Positions 1-8,015 of a stretch of 64,000 nucleotides of DNA are shown one piece after another. Positions within the stretch are counted from its first letter, which is position 1, and each line of letters opens with the position of its first letter. This DNA is from Polynucleobacter meluiroseus (GTDB taxonomy: Bacteria > Pseudomonadota > Gammaproteobacteria > Burkholderiales > Burkholderiaceae): the NCBI GenBank assembly GCA_945879115.1, contig CAMDUR010000003.1, positions 1 to 64,000 of the forward strand, given 5' to 3'. Position numbers and translations under genes: made by a program. The notes beneath the pieces were generated by a model that was given only the letters and a program-made list of their open reading frames with translations, did not search any database and was not told the origin of the DNA.

Positions 1-2
1 AT

Positions 3-491
3 GGTGGTGCAGATGCTAAATACTTAGCTAGAAGAATTGTCAGAATGGCCTGGGAAGATATTGGCTTAGCTGATCCAAGGGCTATGCAATTGGCTAATGA
101 TGCAGCGAGTACCTATGAACGTTTAGGCAGTCCAGAAGGCGAGCTGGCATTGGCTGAAGCTCTTATCTATCTTGCTGCTGCACCCAAAAGCAATGCGGCT
201 TACACAGCTTACAACCAAGCTAAAGCCTTCGTTACCGGTGATCAAACAAGAGAAGTGCCAAGCCACTTGCGCAACGCCCCCACTCAACTCATGAAACAGT
301 TAGGTCACGGCCACGCTTACCGCTATGCTCACGATGAGCCTCATGCATATGCAGCTGGAGAGGCTTATTTACCAGAAGGCATTGATCAGCCAAACTGGTA
401 CCAACCGACAGATCGAGGGCTTGAGGTAAAAATTAGAGAAAAATTAGCGTTCTTAAAATCTCTCGACGAGCAAAGCAAAAAGAAATCATGA
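3..491 (+). CDS. rarA: Replication-associated recombination protein A, C-terminal part (partial)
   Basis: The frame is open from the left window edge, so the gene starts outside the window; about 162 C-terminal residues are seen. They match the C-terminal half of the RarA/MgsA clamp-loader-like AAA+ ATPase, with the family signatures ARRIVRMAWEDIGLADPRA, SPEGELALAEALIYLA and PKSNAAYTAYNQA. RarA acts at stalled or damaged replication forks. The ATPase motifs lie outside the window. A strong hairpin terminator follows 20 bases after the stop. Identity is based on these conserved blocks; completeness cannot be judged. Confidence 0.9.
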   Translation, partial: GGADAKYLARRIVRMAWEDIGLADPRAMQLANDAASTYERLGSPEGELALAEALIYLAAAPKSNAAYTAYNQAKAFVTGDQTREVPSHLRNAPTQLMKQLGHGHAYRYAHDEPHAYAAGEAYLPEGIDQPNWYQPTDRGLEVKIREKLAFLKSLDEQSKKKS

Positions 492-504
492 GCTTTCAGA
501 AATG

Positions 505-537
505 AAAAAAGCCTGCTAAAAACTAGCAGGCTTTTTT
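505..537. terminator. Bidirectional intrinsic terminator between rarA and fccB
   Basis: Perfect 8-bp inverted repeat GCCTGCTA / TAGCAGGC (511-518 and 524-531) with a 5-nt loop, an A-run on the left and a T-run on the right. It therefore has a U-tract in both directions and can end both rarA (+) and fccB (-), which converge on it. Confidence 0.9.
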
Positions 538-566
538 ACATTCTTGCCTTGGTGTTTGATTACTCT

Positions 567-1844
567 TTACACCAACATGTCTGCCCAGATATTACGAGCC
601 CATGCGTTAGCGTAGACACCCTCTAGTGGATTGGCTTCTTTAGAAACACCACCTGATCCAGGCACAGTAACCATCGTACGTTTTGCTGCATCGTAGACGT
701 GAACACTAGCAACGTGAACGACATCTTTTGAATTAACAAAGCTGTAGCAAGTGTTGTTGTAAACAGGCATTTGACTGACATCATTGCCGCTCAGGATCGC
801 CACAATAGCTGCAGCACAAGTTTTACCGTGTTGGTTAGCCATGTGTCCAGACTTAGGCATACCTGGAGCAATTTGAATGGCATCACCTAATACGTGAACA
901 TTGGGCGCTACTTTTGATTCAAAAGTTAAAAAATCAACTTCACACCAACGGTTATTCATATTAGCTAAGCCAGTTTTAAGAGCAATGGTACCGGCACGCA
1001 TCGGTGGCAGTACGTTCAAAACGCTAGCCTTAATATCGTCATTAAACTCAAACTTTAAAGTTTTATTTTTAACATCAACATCTGTCAAGACGTGTTTTGG
1101 ACGATATTCAATCATTCCTGGATAGCGTGATGTCCATGCGGTTTTAAATAAACCTGGTTTAGATGTCACATCATCGTTGGCATCAAGAATCAAAATCTTG
1201 CTCTTAGACTTGTTCTGCTTGAAGTAGTCTGCTACCTGACAAACACGCTCATACGGTCCAGGAGGGCAACGATAAGGAGCCAGTGGAATGGTAATAGCAA
1301 AAACGCCACCGTCTTTCATAGCCTCTAATTGCTGTCTAAGAGCAACAGTTTGTGCGCCTGCTTTCCAAGCGTGAAGAATTGAATCTTGAGCTGCTTGAGA
1401 CTTCATGCCCGGCAAGCTTTCATAATTCAAATCAACACCTGGAGAAACAATCAAACGATCGTAGGCCAGCGTCGCTCCACCAGCTAACTTAACTTGACGT
1501 TTTGCAACATCAACAGAAACTACAGAATCTTTAACTAAAGTGACACCATGATTTTTTTTGAGACCATCATACGAGATAGTCAGGTCTTCGATTTTTCTGC
1601 TTCCGCCAATAACAAGGTTAGACATGGGGCAAGAAATAAAGTTCTGGCTAGGCTCGATCAATGTCACATCAGCTGTGTAATTTGAAAACTTACGAACATA
1701 CTTAGCTGCTGTTGCACCGCCATAACCACCGCCAACTACAACAACTTTGCCTCCTTTGGCGTTGATAGGGGCTGAAGCACAACCGACAAGAGCACTAGCT
1801 GCAGCACCAGCACCCACCATTTGTATAAATTGACGTCTTTGCAT
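567..1844 (-). CDS. fccB: Sulfide dehydrogenase flavoprotein subunit (flavocytochrome c)
   Basis: A 425-residue periplasmic FAD protein that with FccA oxidises sulfide to sulfur and passes electrons to cytochrome c. Residues 1-29 look like a twin-arginine export signal (RRQF at 3-6, then a hydrophobic stretch with LVGC at 19-22). The dinucleotide-binding loop GGGYGG is at 38-43, and Cys pairs sit in SCPMSN and YRCPPGPYERVC, the regions that hold the flavin-proximal cysteines of the family. The start at 1844 is preferred over in-frame upstream starts because AGGAG lies just upstream and the Tat motif then falls at the N-terminus. It follows fccA by 13 bases, so the two are co-transcribed. Confidence 0.88.
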   Translation of the reverse strand: MQRRQFIQMVGAGAAASALVGCASAPINAKGGKVVVVGGGYGGATAAKYVRKFSNYTADVTLIEPSQNFISCPMSNLVIGGSRKIEDLTISYDGLKKNHGVTLVKDSVVSVDVAKRQVKLAGGATLAYDRLIVSPGVDLNYESLPGMKSQAAQDSILHAWKAGAQTVALRQQLEAMKDGGVFAITIPLAPYRCPPGPYERVCQVADYFKQNKSKSKILILDANDDVTSKPGLFKTAWTSRYPGMIEYRPKHVLTDVDVKNKTLKFEFNDDIKASVLNVLPPMRAGTIALKTGLANMNNRWCEVDFLTFESKVAPNVHVLGDAIQIAPGMPKSGHMANQHGKTCAAAIVAILSGNDVSQMPVYNNTCYSFVNSKDVVHVASVHVYDAAKRTMVTVPGSGGVSKEANPLEGVYANAWARNIWADMLV

Positions 1845-1857
1845 GATGAGCTCCTGA

Positions 1858-2205
1858 TTATTTTGTTTTAGCCACTGGTTTAACAGCTGGCAATGAGGCG
1901 AAGTAAGCTGAGATGATTTCAATCTGCTCATCCGTATAACCTTTGCTCAATTGATGCATGATGGTAGCTTCACGCTTACCTGTTTTGTACTCATTCATCT
2001 TCTTGATCAACTCGTCTTTATTTTGACCCGCAAGACTGACTAGGCCGCCGCCCTCTGAGTAACCATCTGTTCCATGACAGGCAGCACATGAGGCAGCCCA
2101 TTGTTTAATTTGGAGTGACTGTGCATTTACTGCAGTTGCAAAACTTAAGCTGGCCAGCAAACTGAATATTACTAATATTGGCTGACGAATAATTGAATGA
2201 GTCAT
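1858..2205 (-). CDS. fccA: Flavocytochrome c sulfide dehydrogenase, cytochrome subunit
   Basis: A 115-residue exported class I c-type cytochrome. It has a cleavable signal peptide (about residues 1-28, ending ..VNA), one haem attachment site CAACH at 40-44 and a likely axial Met at 83 in REATIMHQL. The protein has only one haem site, as in the short FccA subunits rather than the dihaem Allochromatium form. A strong SD (GAGGAGG) precedes the ATG. It is the first gene of the fccAB pair. It could instead be a general c553-type cytochrome serving FccB; the pairing argues for the sulfide dehydrogenase role. Confidence 0.85.
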   Translation of the reverse strand: MTHSIIRQPILVIFSLLASLSFATAVNAQSLQIKQWAASCAACHGTDGYSEGGGLVSLAGQNKDELIKKMNEYKTGKREATIMHQLSKGYTDEQIEIISAYFASLPAVKPVAKTK

Positions 2206-2412
2206 GTTTCCTCCTCTTTGATGATGATTGATTCTATGGCGTTTTGTAGGCTTTGGCTCTTGGGGTTTTACCCTAAAGTTACTTACTTTTGTTAACTATT
2301 GCCATTGTTGACAATTATTCATGGATTAGCAAATCATAATTAGGTATGTACTTAGATACTTAAGCTATATAGGAAAGTGTCAGGGCTTGATAAGCACACT
2401 TTGAGCGCTACT

Positions 2413-2952
2413 TTACCTAGTAATTTTAGGTGCTGACGGAGATATATTGACTGTCTTAGCATATCTAGCCAGGTCAAAAAAGTCTATGTTGACCATTAAT
2501 CCGAAGTCTTTTTGGATCACCCGTCCATCCCTGTCCAAGATAAATAGTTCAGGCACACCTCTTCGCTTACCAATGGCCGCAGATAGCCTAGCATCCATCA
2601 TGACCACGGGGAAATCATATTGGTGGTCTTTTAAATAAGATTTCACGGGTTCAATTCGTTTATCAACAGAAATGGTGATGATATTCATGGCGTCTGGAGA
2701 GATTTTTTTGATTAATTGATCTAGGTTCTTATTTTGCTGATGGCAATAACCGCACCATGTTGCCCAGACCTGAACAAGTGTATTTCTTTTGGTCCAATCG
2801 GATTCATCAAAAGATTGCCCCTGGATACTTTGCAACTTGCCTAGCGGCAAATAGTCACCTACTTCAATCGCTAAACTAGAGTGGCAATAGAAAAGTATCA
2901 GAAGATAAAAAATCTTATTCAATAGAAATTTAGGATTTTTCATCAGGGTCAT
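2413..2952 (-). CDS. TlpA/ResA-like periplasmic thioredoxin-family protein
   Basis: A 179-residue protein with an N-terminal signal or anchor segment (about 10-28) and a thioredoxin fold. The active site WATWCGYC has Cys67 and Cys70, followed by a cis-Pro region GVPELFILDRDGRV typical of TlpA/ResA. It probably reduces or oxidises disulfides in the periplasm, for instance during cytochrome c maturation. It lies downstream of no obvious partner, about 50 bases after the nitroreductase on the same strand, and 200 bases upstream of fccAB's end of transcription, so a link with the neighbouring c-type cytochrome is possible but unproved. Confidence 0.8.
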   Translation of the reverse strand: MTLMKNPKFLLNKIFYLLILFYCHSSLAIEVGDYLPLGKLQSIQGQSFDESDWTKRNTLVQVWATWCGYCHQQNKNLDQLIKKISPDAMNIITISVDKRIEPVKSYLKDHQYDFPVVMMDARLSAAIGKRRGVPELFILDRDGRVIQKDFGLMVNIDFFDLARYAKTVNISPSAPKITR

Positions 2953-3000
2953 GAAGACATTGGAATGTTAATCATCAATTGCTGATCTAAGACTCATCAA

Positions 3001-3696
3001 TTATTCAATGAAATGAGTGTAGCTTTCAGCAGAAACTCTTTCAGTCACCAATGTATTTTCAATTTTTGTTGTGTCGGCATATCCCAAAGACATGCCGCAA
3101 ACTAGCTGTTGCTCGGGCTTCAGATCCAAGTGCTTGGCAATCACACGGTGGAATTGTGTGAAAGAAGCTTGCGGGCAAGTGTCTAAGCCACGTGCCTTGG
3201 CTGTGAGCATGACGTTTTGAATAAACATGCCATAGTCCAACCAACTACCTTGCTGCATCACTCGATCAATCACAAAGAAAACGCCAACAGGTGCGTCAAA
3301 GAATGTGTAATTACGAGCAGTCTGAGCCTGCATTTTTTCTTTGTCACCTTTACCAAGGCCAAGCAAGCCATACAAGTCAAAACCGACTTTACGACGGCGA
3401 GAGATGTATGGGTCAATCCAAGTCGACGGATAGTAATTGTATTCTTCTGTATGTTCCTTCAATGCCTCAGGATCATTAAAGATACCAACGATCTCATCTG
3501 AGATAGCTTTCTTCTTATCACCAGTGACGATGTAGACCTGCCATGGTTGAGTATTAGTTCCTGATGGCGCACGCCCAGAAACCTCAAGAAGATCCAAAAG
3601 ATCTTGTTTAGAAACCGGTTTTGGCAAAAAGGCTCGAATAGAACGACGGGCTTTGACATTGTCATCGACAATTTTTGTTATTTCTGCAGAATTCAT
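3001..3696 (-). CDS. Nitroreductase family FMN oxidoreductase
   Basis: A 231-residue member of the NfnB/NfsB-type nitroreductase fold: the N-terminal RRSIRAF and SGRAPSGTNTQPWQVYIV blocks bind FMN phosphate and ring, and the C-terminal half holds CGMSLGYAD before the terminal strand. Such enzymes reduce nitroaromatics, quinones or enones with NAD(P)H, and the physiological substrate cannot be told from sequence. It is monocistronic or leads the following tlpA-like gene (48 bases apart). Confidence 0.85.
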   Translation of the reverse strand: MNSAEITKIVDDNVKARRSIRAFLPKPVSKQDLLDLLEVSGRAPSGTNTQPWQVYIVTGDKKKAISDEIVGIFNDPEALKEHTEEYNYYPSTWIDPYISRRRKVGFDLYGLLGLGKGDKEKMQAQTARNYTFFDAPVGVFFVIDRVMQQGSWLDYGMFIQNVMLTAKARGLDTCPQASFTQFHRVIAKHLDLKPEQQLVCGMSLGYADTTKIENTLVTERVSAESYTHFIE

Positions 3697-4125
3697 TAAA
3701 TAGGTCTCTATGGTTTTTATTGGAAGTCGTAAGGATAAAACAGCCCTAAACTTTATGCTTTAAGTAATTCCCGCTAGAAAATCCTGTTGCAAGCCAATGA
3801 ACCATGAATATATTGCTAGTTAATGTATTTTAAGCTTATTTAGACCAACTTTAGCTTATAAATAGCTGTTTTTAACTAAAGTTAATGTCCTAAATGGCTT
3901 AAAAGGTCTTTTGAGCCTGACAGGCTTTTCAACAGTAGTAAAAGCCCTTATGAAATAAAAGTATCTATCTTTATAAATTATGCGATACTTCAAAAAGTAG
4001 GTCTTTAAGTAGCTTCCGTCGTATTCCATTTTCAATAAATGGGTGATTCGGTTAGTTGAATCTTCCAGCCCTGCAAAGAAAAGGTGAGCAATCATCACGT
4101 TTAATTTTTTTAAGGAATTTCAGTA
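3697..4125 (+). promoter_or_regulatory. 429-bp intergenic region with cold-shock gene leader
   Basis: No convincing gene. The right part is the presumed long 5' leader of the cold-shock gene; it contains an inverted repeat AAGTATC (3959-3965) / GATACTT (3984-3990) and SD AAGGAA shortly before the ATG at 4126. The family's mRNAs often fold into a temperature-responsive leader, so this repeat is a candidate structural element. A short repeat AGCCTG/CAGGCT lies near 3915-3926. The promoter itself was not identified with confidence. Confidence 0.4.
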
Positions 4126-4329
4126 ATGGCAACAGGTATTGTAAAGTGGTTTAACGACGCAAAAGGTTTTGGTTTTATTACTCCTGATGGTGGTGGTGAA
4201 GATTTATTCGCACACTTCTCAGCTATCCAAGGCAACGGCTTTAAAAGCTTGAAAGAGAACCAAAAGGTTACCTTTGAAGTAACAACAGGCCCTAAAGGCA
4301 AGCAAGCATCAAACATCAACCCAATGTAA
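4126..4329 (+). CDS. cspA: Cold-shock domain protein (CspA family)
   Basis: A 67-residue single cold-shock domain: the RNP1 motif KGFGFI is at 13-18 and an RNP2-like segment LFAHFSAI follows. It binds single-stranded RNA/DNA and melts mRNA structure. The length is exactly typical. It is a single gene with its own leader and a strong terminator. Whether it is cold-induced or constitutive cannot be told. Confidence 0.95.
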   Translation: MATGIVKWFNDAKGFGFITPDGGGEDLFAHFSAIQGNGFKSLKENQKVTFEVTTGPKGKQASNINPM

Positions 4330-4346
4330 TTTTGGTTGTATGTTAT

Positions 4347-4376
4347 AAAAAACCCGACTTCGGTCGGGTTTTTTAT
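4347..4376. terminator. Intrinsic terminator after the cold-shock gene
   Basis: AACCCGAC (4351-4358), TTCG tetraloop, GTCGGGTT (4363-4370), then TTTTA; preceded by an A-run, so it works in both directions. Confidence 0.92.
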
Positions 4377-4393
4377 TATCTAAAATTTAGTCG

Positions 4394-4420
4394 TTAAAAA
4401 AGGAAGCTCATAGTCTTCCC
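4394..4420 (-). terminator. Probable terminator of the RodZ-like gene
   Basis: On the minus strand GGAAG (4419-4415), an 8-nt loop and CTTCC (4406-4402) are followed by six Ts. It lies about 50 bases beyond the stop codon of the gene at 4470-5546. Confidence 0.6.
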
Positions 4421-4469
4421 TTGTTTTTGAAAATGAGCCGAGGCTTATTGTTTTTAACCAAAGATAATC

Positions 4470-5546
4470 TTAGTTAACCACAGCACCTTCTTCAAGACGA
4501 ATACTTCTAGCTTGATCGTTACTGTAACGAACAGGACGTCCTTGAAAAAACATAATAAGATTGCTCAGACCTGAACTTAAAACAGTGAATGGTGCTTTAC
4601 CCGTAAAAGTGTGTGAACCACCCACATCCAAAGACATAACAGTTACTTTTCCATTCAAATCGGACACACAGATTGTTTGCTTTATCTTTGACTGAATGAA
4701 AACAAAGTTACCTGGTTTGCTTGGCTCATAAACTAAATGTGAAGCAACAGTAGCGTCTGGTTTAGGGCAACTTGCTTCGCTGGGTAAGGAGGGAACTGAA
4801 TTGGTTGGTATTACGGGGGCTGGTGCTGCAGGCACCGGCACTACAGGCGTTGATGCCACTGGTTGTGTAGCCGGAACGACGACCGGTCCGTCACCAGGCT
4901 TCCCCTCTGCATTTTCAGGGACAAGCTCAATAGCTGTCGCAACCGGCAAAGGCTTAGAATTGATTAGTTTAAAAATAATATCTTTGGTACTGAATAAACC
5001 AATGACAACCAATAAAATTAGGGTGTAAGGTAATAAACTTCTCCAACCTTTTTTTGTTGAGTCTTGTGAAGAAAGATTATTTTGTGAGATGCTTTCTAAG
5101 CTAATAATATTTTGAGGTTCTGATTTTTTGAGAGGTTTGGCATTTTTTAAAATCTTGTCAATCTCAAAATCTTCAATAAGAGCTGCTGATGTTTCTGACT
5201 TTTTAGTCGCGGAAGAAACTGAATCTAATTGTTTTATATCCTCGACTGAAAAATCATCAAAGCGCAATGATTCTTGTTTGGCTAATTCGCCACTTGGATA
5301 ATAAAGTGCTTCATTTTCATCGAGCCCAAGTAAAAGTGAAACTTTTTTAGCAACTCTGATTTTTAAATTTGAAGAATAAAAACTGCTAAGTCCACCATCC
5401 TCGAGTTCTATGATGTGGCTTTTAGATAGGCAAGCTTTTTTTGCAAGTTCAGCTTGGGTCAACTTGAGTTTTTCACGCGCAGCTCTAAGGACCTCTCCTT
5501 GAATCTCAGGAATGACATCAGATTTCTTTTTAAAGTCTGCTACCAC
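4470..5546 (-). CDS. RodZ-like membrane HTH protein
   Basis: A 358-residue protein with the RodZ layout: N-terminal XRE/HTH_25 domain (about 15-80, LKLTQAELAKKACLSKSHI), a linker, one membrane span (about 171-186), a Pro/Val/Ala-rich periplasmic linker (about 220-255) and a C-terminal DUF4115-like beta domain with TFTGKAPFTVL. RodZ links MreB to the cell-wall elongation machinery. Genuine rodZ in this lineage normally sits beside ispG/hisS, not here, so this is probably a second, divergent copy with another job. The N-terminal domain keeps the recognition-helix pattern, so DNA binding is also possible. Confidence 0.7.
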   Translation of the reverse strand: MVADFKKKSDVIPEIQGEVLRAAREKLKLTQAELAKKACLSKSHIIELEDGGLSSFYSSNLKIRVAKKVSLLLGLDENEALYYPSGELAKQESLRFDDFSVEDIKQLDSVSSATKKSETSAALIEDFEIDKILKNAKPLKKSEPQNIISLESISQNNLSSQDSTKKGWRSLLPYTLILLVVIGLFSTKDIIFKLINSKPLPVATAIELVPENAEGKPGDGPVVVPATQPVASTPVVPVPAAPAPVIPTNSVPSLPSEASCPKPDATVASHLVYEPSKPGNFVFIQSKIKQTICVSDLNGKVTVMSLDVGGSHTFTGKAPFTVLSSGLSNLIMFFQGRPVRYSNDQARSIRLEEGAVVN

Positions 5547-5637
5547 AAAGCCTCCAAAGCATTTTCTAGACTACAGAAACAGTCATTCTCTACTGTACTG
5601 CTAATTAATGTCATTTTCATTAATTTATTAGTAATTT

Positions 5638-6249
5638 TTACTTATTTTTAATCAAAGCAGATTGGCGCACTAGCTCTTGTAAAGAATCCGCCTTCATTTT
5701 GTCCATCACCCTTGCTTTATGAACCTTGATGGTGGCATCTGTTGTTCCAAGCTGAACGGCAATATCCTTGTTCATCAATCCCTGAACCAATAATGCGAAA
5801 ACTTCTTTTTCTCTTGGCGTCAAACTGTCATACTTCTGCTTAACAGTCAGTGATTGATTTAATGATTCAAAAACCAACTTATCTCTTTCAACAGCATTTT
5901 CGACTGACTTTAATAGATCCTCTAAATTGAAAGGCTTGAGTAAAAAATCCATCGCGCCCTGCTTGAAACTCGTAACGATCTCGTGACGCATTGATTCCCC
6001 AGAAATAAAAATAATCGGGGTTTGACGACCCATATCATTGAGTTTCTTTTGCAATTCAATACCCGTCATGGTTGGCATCCTCATGTCAAGAAGCACCGCC
6101 GCTGGAGAAACTGGTATTGATTGCTCAATAAAGTCTTCAGCACTTTCATAAGCTTCTGTCGAATAACCGTAGCTTGTCAGCATTCTAGATAACGAGCTTC
6201 TCATGGAAGCATCATCGTCGATGATGTAGATATGACCTAAATTGCTCAA
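5638..6249 (-). CDS. FixJ/LuxR-type two-component response regulator
   Basis: A 203-residue regulator. The receiver has the acidic pair at Asp11-Asp13, phosphoacceptor Asp55 (LLDMRMP), Ser83 and Lys105 (LLKPF); the C-terminal LuxR/GerE HTH (about 142-200) has LTPREKEVFALLVQG and TIKVHKARVMDKM. This is the FixJ/TtrR/TodT class, usually paired with kinases whose H-box is SIAHELNQPL. No kinase gene is adjacent; the kinase at 23060-24478 has exactly such an H-box. It is 91 bases downstream of the RodZ-like gene on the same strand. Confidence 0.88.
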   Translation of the reverse strand: MSNLGHIYIIDDDASMRSSLSRMLTSYGYSTEAYESAEDFIEQSIPVSPAAVLLDMRMPTMTGIELQKKLNDMGRQTPIIFISGESMRHEIVTSFKQGAMDFLLKPFNLEDLLKSVENAVERDKLVFESLNQSLTVKQKYDSLTPREKEVFALLVQGLMNKDIAVQLGTTDATIKVHKARVMDKMKADSLQELVRQSALIKNK

Positions 6250-6382
6250 AATAAATAGTCTCTTTTATAGAATATGAGTGATATTAGATATATTTGTCAT
6301 ATCAAGCTATTAGCTTTTGAGCTAACTTTTAGCTTAACTGCCTCTAAAAGAGCTTAAATTGAAAAGATCATTTAATAGAAAC

Positions 6383-6934
6383 TTAAGAATGATCTGGTGT
6401 CACATCAAGGGCAACCAAAAACCTAGAAACCATGTTGTAAGTAGCAATAACACCAACCAATTCAACTAGTTGTCTATCTCCCAAGATGCTCTTTAAACGC
6501 ATCATCAGTTTAGGATCAACCTTAATAGAGCGTGTCATTTGAATTGTTAATTCAATGGCGTCCTCCTCTAACGAAGAGAATAATCCGCTCGGTAAAGAGC
6601 TAATTGCTATATTTTTTAATGCATCCACTTGGGCTTGCGTGCCACCCGCTTTAATAAAGATTGGCGAATGATGTAAGAACTCGTAATCTGCTTGATTAAT
6701 AACTGCAACGCCACACATCGCTAATTCACGTAGCTTGAAATCTAACTCTAGGTTAGCTCTAACCTCACTTAAAAATGCATTCCAACCAGTAGCAAATGGT
6801 GTGCTATGAAGCAACATCCTATCAAGATTGATTAATTCACCACCGCGACGCTGTCTGATGGCAGAAACCAAAGCCGCTGGCTCTTGAAGATCCAGCGGCT
6901 GATAGGGAACTAAACGATCTCGATCCGACAACAC
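6383..6934 (-). CDS. Carboxymuconolactone decarboxylase-family protein
   Basis: A 183-residue all-helical AhpD/CMD-fold protein. The central block FKLRELAMCGVAVINQADYEF is the CMD signature, but only one Cys is present, so the CxxC peroxidase centre of AhpD is missing; it is therefore of the decarboxylase/lactonase-like branch with unknown substrate. It starts 6 bases after the stop of the Bug-family gene and is surely co-transcribed with it, as is common for aromatic or organic-acid catabolic modules in betaproteobacteria. Confidence 0.8.
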   Translation of the reverse strand: MLSDRDRLVPYQPLDLQEPAALVSAIRQRRGGELINLDRMLLHSTPFATGWNAFLSEVRANLELDFKLRELAMCGVAVINQADYEFLHHSPIFIKAGGTQAQVDALKNIAISSLPSGLFSSLEEDAIELTIQMTRSIKVDPKLMMRLKSILGDRQLVELVGVIATYNMVSRFLVALDVTPDHS

Positions 6935-6940
6935 TAAAAA

Positions 6941-7909
6941 TTAACTGCTTTCTTTAATGTCATTTTCTTTAACAAACTTGCCCCAAACGTCGATTTGCTT
7001 ATTAACAAAATCTTGAGCAGGCTTTGGTCCAAGTGCTTGTACATCAATACCTTGTGCTTTTAAGCGAGCAGCAACGTCTGGTGAACGCAATGCTTTAGCA
7101 ACTTCATCGTGCATTTTGTTCACAATAGCCGCTGGTGTTTTTGCTGGCGCAATAACCGCCCACCATGCTGGTGCTTCGAAGTTAGGGTAGCCGCTCTCAG
7201 CAATTGTTGGAACGTTTGGCATTTCTGGTGATCTCTTTAGAGTAGTCACTGCCAAAGGAACAATACCGCCAGCATCAGCGTGAGGCTTCACTAAGAACAT
7301 TGAACCAATTGAAAGTGGCACGTGACCAGCTAGAGCATCCTGCATCAATGGGCCACCACCTCTGTATGGCACGTGAGTCCAGTCAAACTTAGCATCTTTA
7401 GATAATGATGCCAAAGCCAAGTGACCTAAACTACCTGTTCCAATTGAGCCGTAGTTCTGAGGCTTCTTGTTTTTACTCTCATCAAGTAATTGTTTGAAGC
7501 TCGTGATACCTGAGTTCTTACCAGCAGAAATTACCATTGGCGATGTACCGATCATGGTCACCGTGATGATATCTTTTTTGGTATCAAATGCCATTTGCTT
7601 AAGACTTGGATTAACTCCGTGTGTATCAAATACCACTGCAAATGTATAACCATCTGGAGCTGCTTTAACTAAAGCTGCTGTACCAATCATGCCTGAAGCA
7701 CCACCGATGTTTTCCACAATAACATTTTGTTTAAGTTGAGTTTGAAGCACTGGCGCCAAAATTCTGGCAACGGCATCCACAGATCCCCCTGGTGGGAAAA
7801 CTGAAATTAATTTGATAATTTTTTGGTTAGGCCAGTCACTGCTTTGTGCCTGAACTGCGCCTGTCAAACATAGGGCTGTCATCACGCCCGCTAAAATCTT
7901 TTTTTTCAT
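6941..7909 (-). CDS. Bug/TctC-family periplasmic solute-binding protein
   Basis: A 322-residue tripartite-tricarboxylate-type receptor. It has a signal peptide ending AVQAQSS (about residue 22), and the family blocks IKLISVFPPGGSVDAVARILAP, VENIGGASGMIGTAALVKAAPDGYT and VPTIAESGYPNFEAPAWWAV. It binds small carboxylates; TctA/TctB membrane genes are not nearby, as is usual for the many orphan Bug proteins. Two adjacent ATGs (7912, 7909) follow AGGAG; the second is chosen because it gives a 5-nt spacing. Divergent from the 2-hydroxyacid dehydrogenase. Confidence 0.9.
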   Translation of the reverse strand: MKKKILAGVMTALCLTGAVQAQSSDWPNQKIIKLISVFPPGGSVDAVARILAPVLQTQLKQNVIVENIGGASGMIGTAALVKAAPDGYTFAVVFDTHGVNPSLKQMAFDTKKDIITVTMIGTSPMVISAGKNSGITSFKQLLDESKNKKPQNYGSIGTGSLGHLALASLSKDAKFDWTHVPYRGGGPLMQDALAGHVPLSIGSMFLVKPHADAGGIVPLAVTTLKRSPEMPNVPTIAESGYPNFEAPAWWAVIAPAKTPAAIVNKMHDEVAKALRSPDVAARLKAQGIDVQALGPKPAQDFVNKQIDVWGKFVKENDIKESS

Positions 7910-8015
7910 CATGTCTCCTAGTATTGAGGGGTGTCTGGCATTTTCGCTCTGTGACCACATAAATATCCCACACTCCTATAATCAATGCAATAAAAAACAA
8001 AAGGCCCTTTTCAGA

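Noticed and set aside
3856-4098. 80-codon open frame on the minus strand in the gap before the cold-shock gene
   Set aside because: No SD, no recognisable domain, and it lies antisense to the presumed cold-shock leader; chance frame in AT-rich DNA.
4801-5028. Plus-strand 75-codon frame rich in Gly/Thr/Ala
   Set aside because: Antisense shadow of the Pro/Val/Ala linker of the RodZ-like gene.
6383-6934. AhpD alkylhydroperoxidase
   Set aside because: Only one Cys; the CxxC centre is missing.
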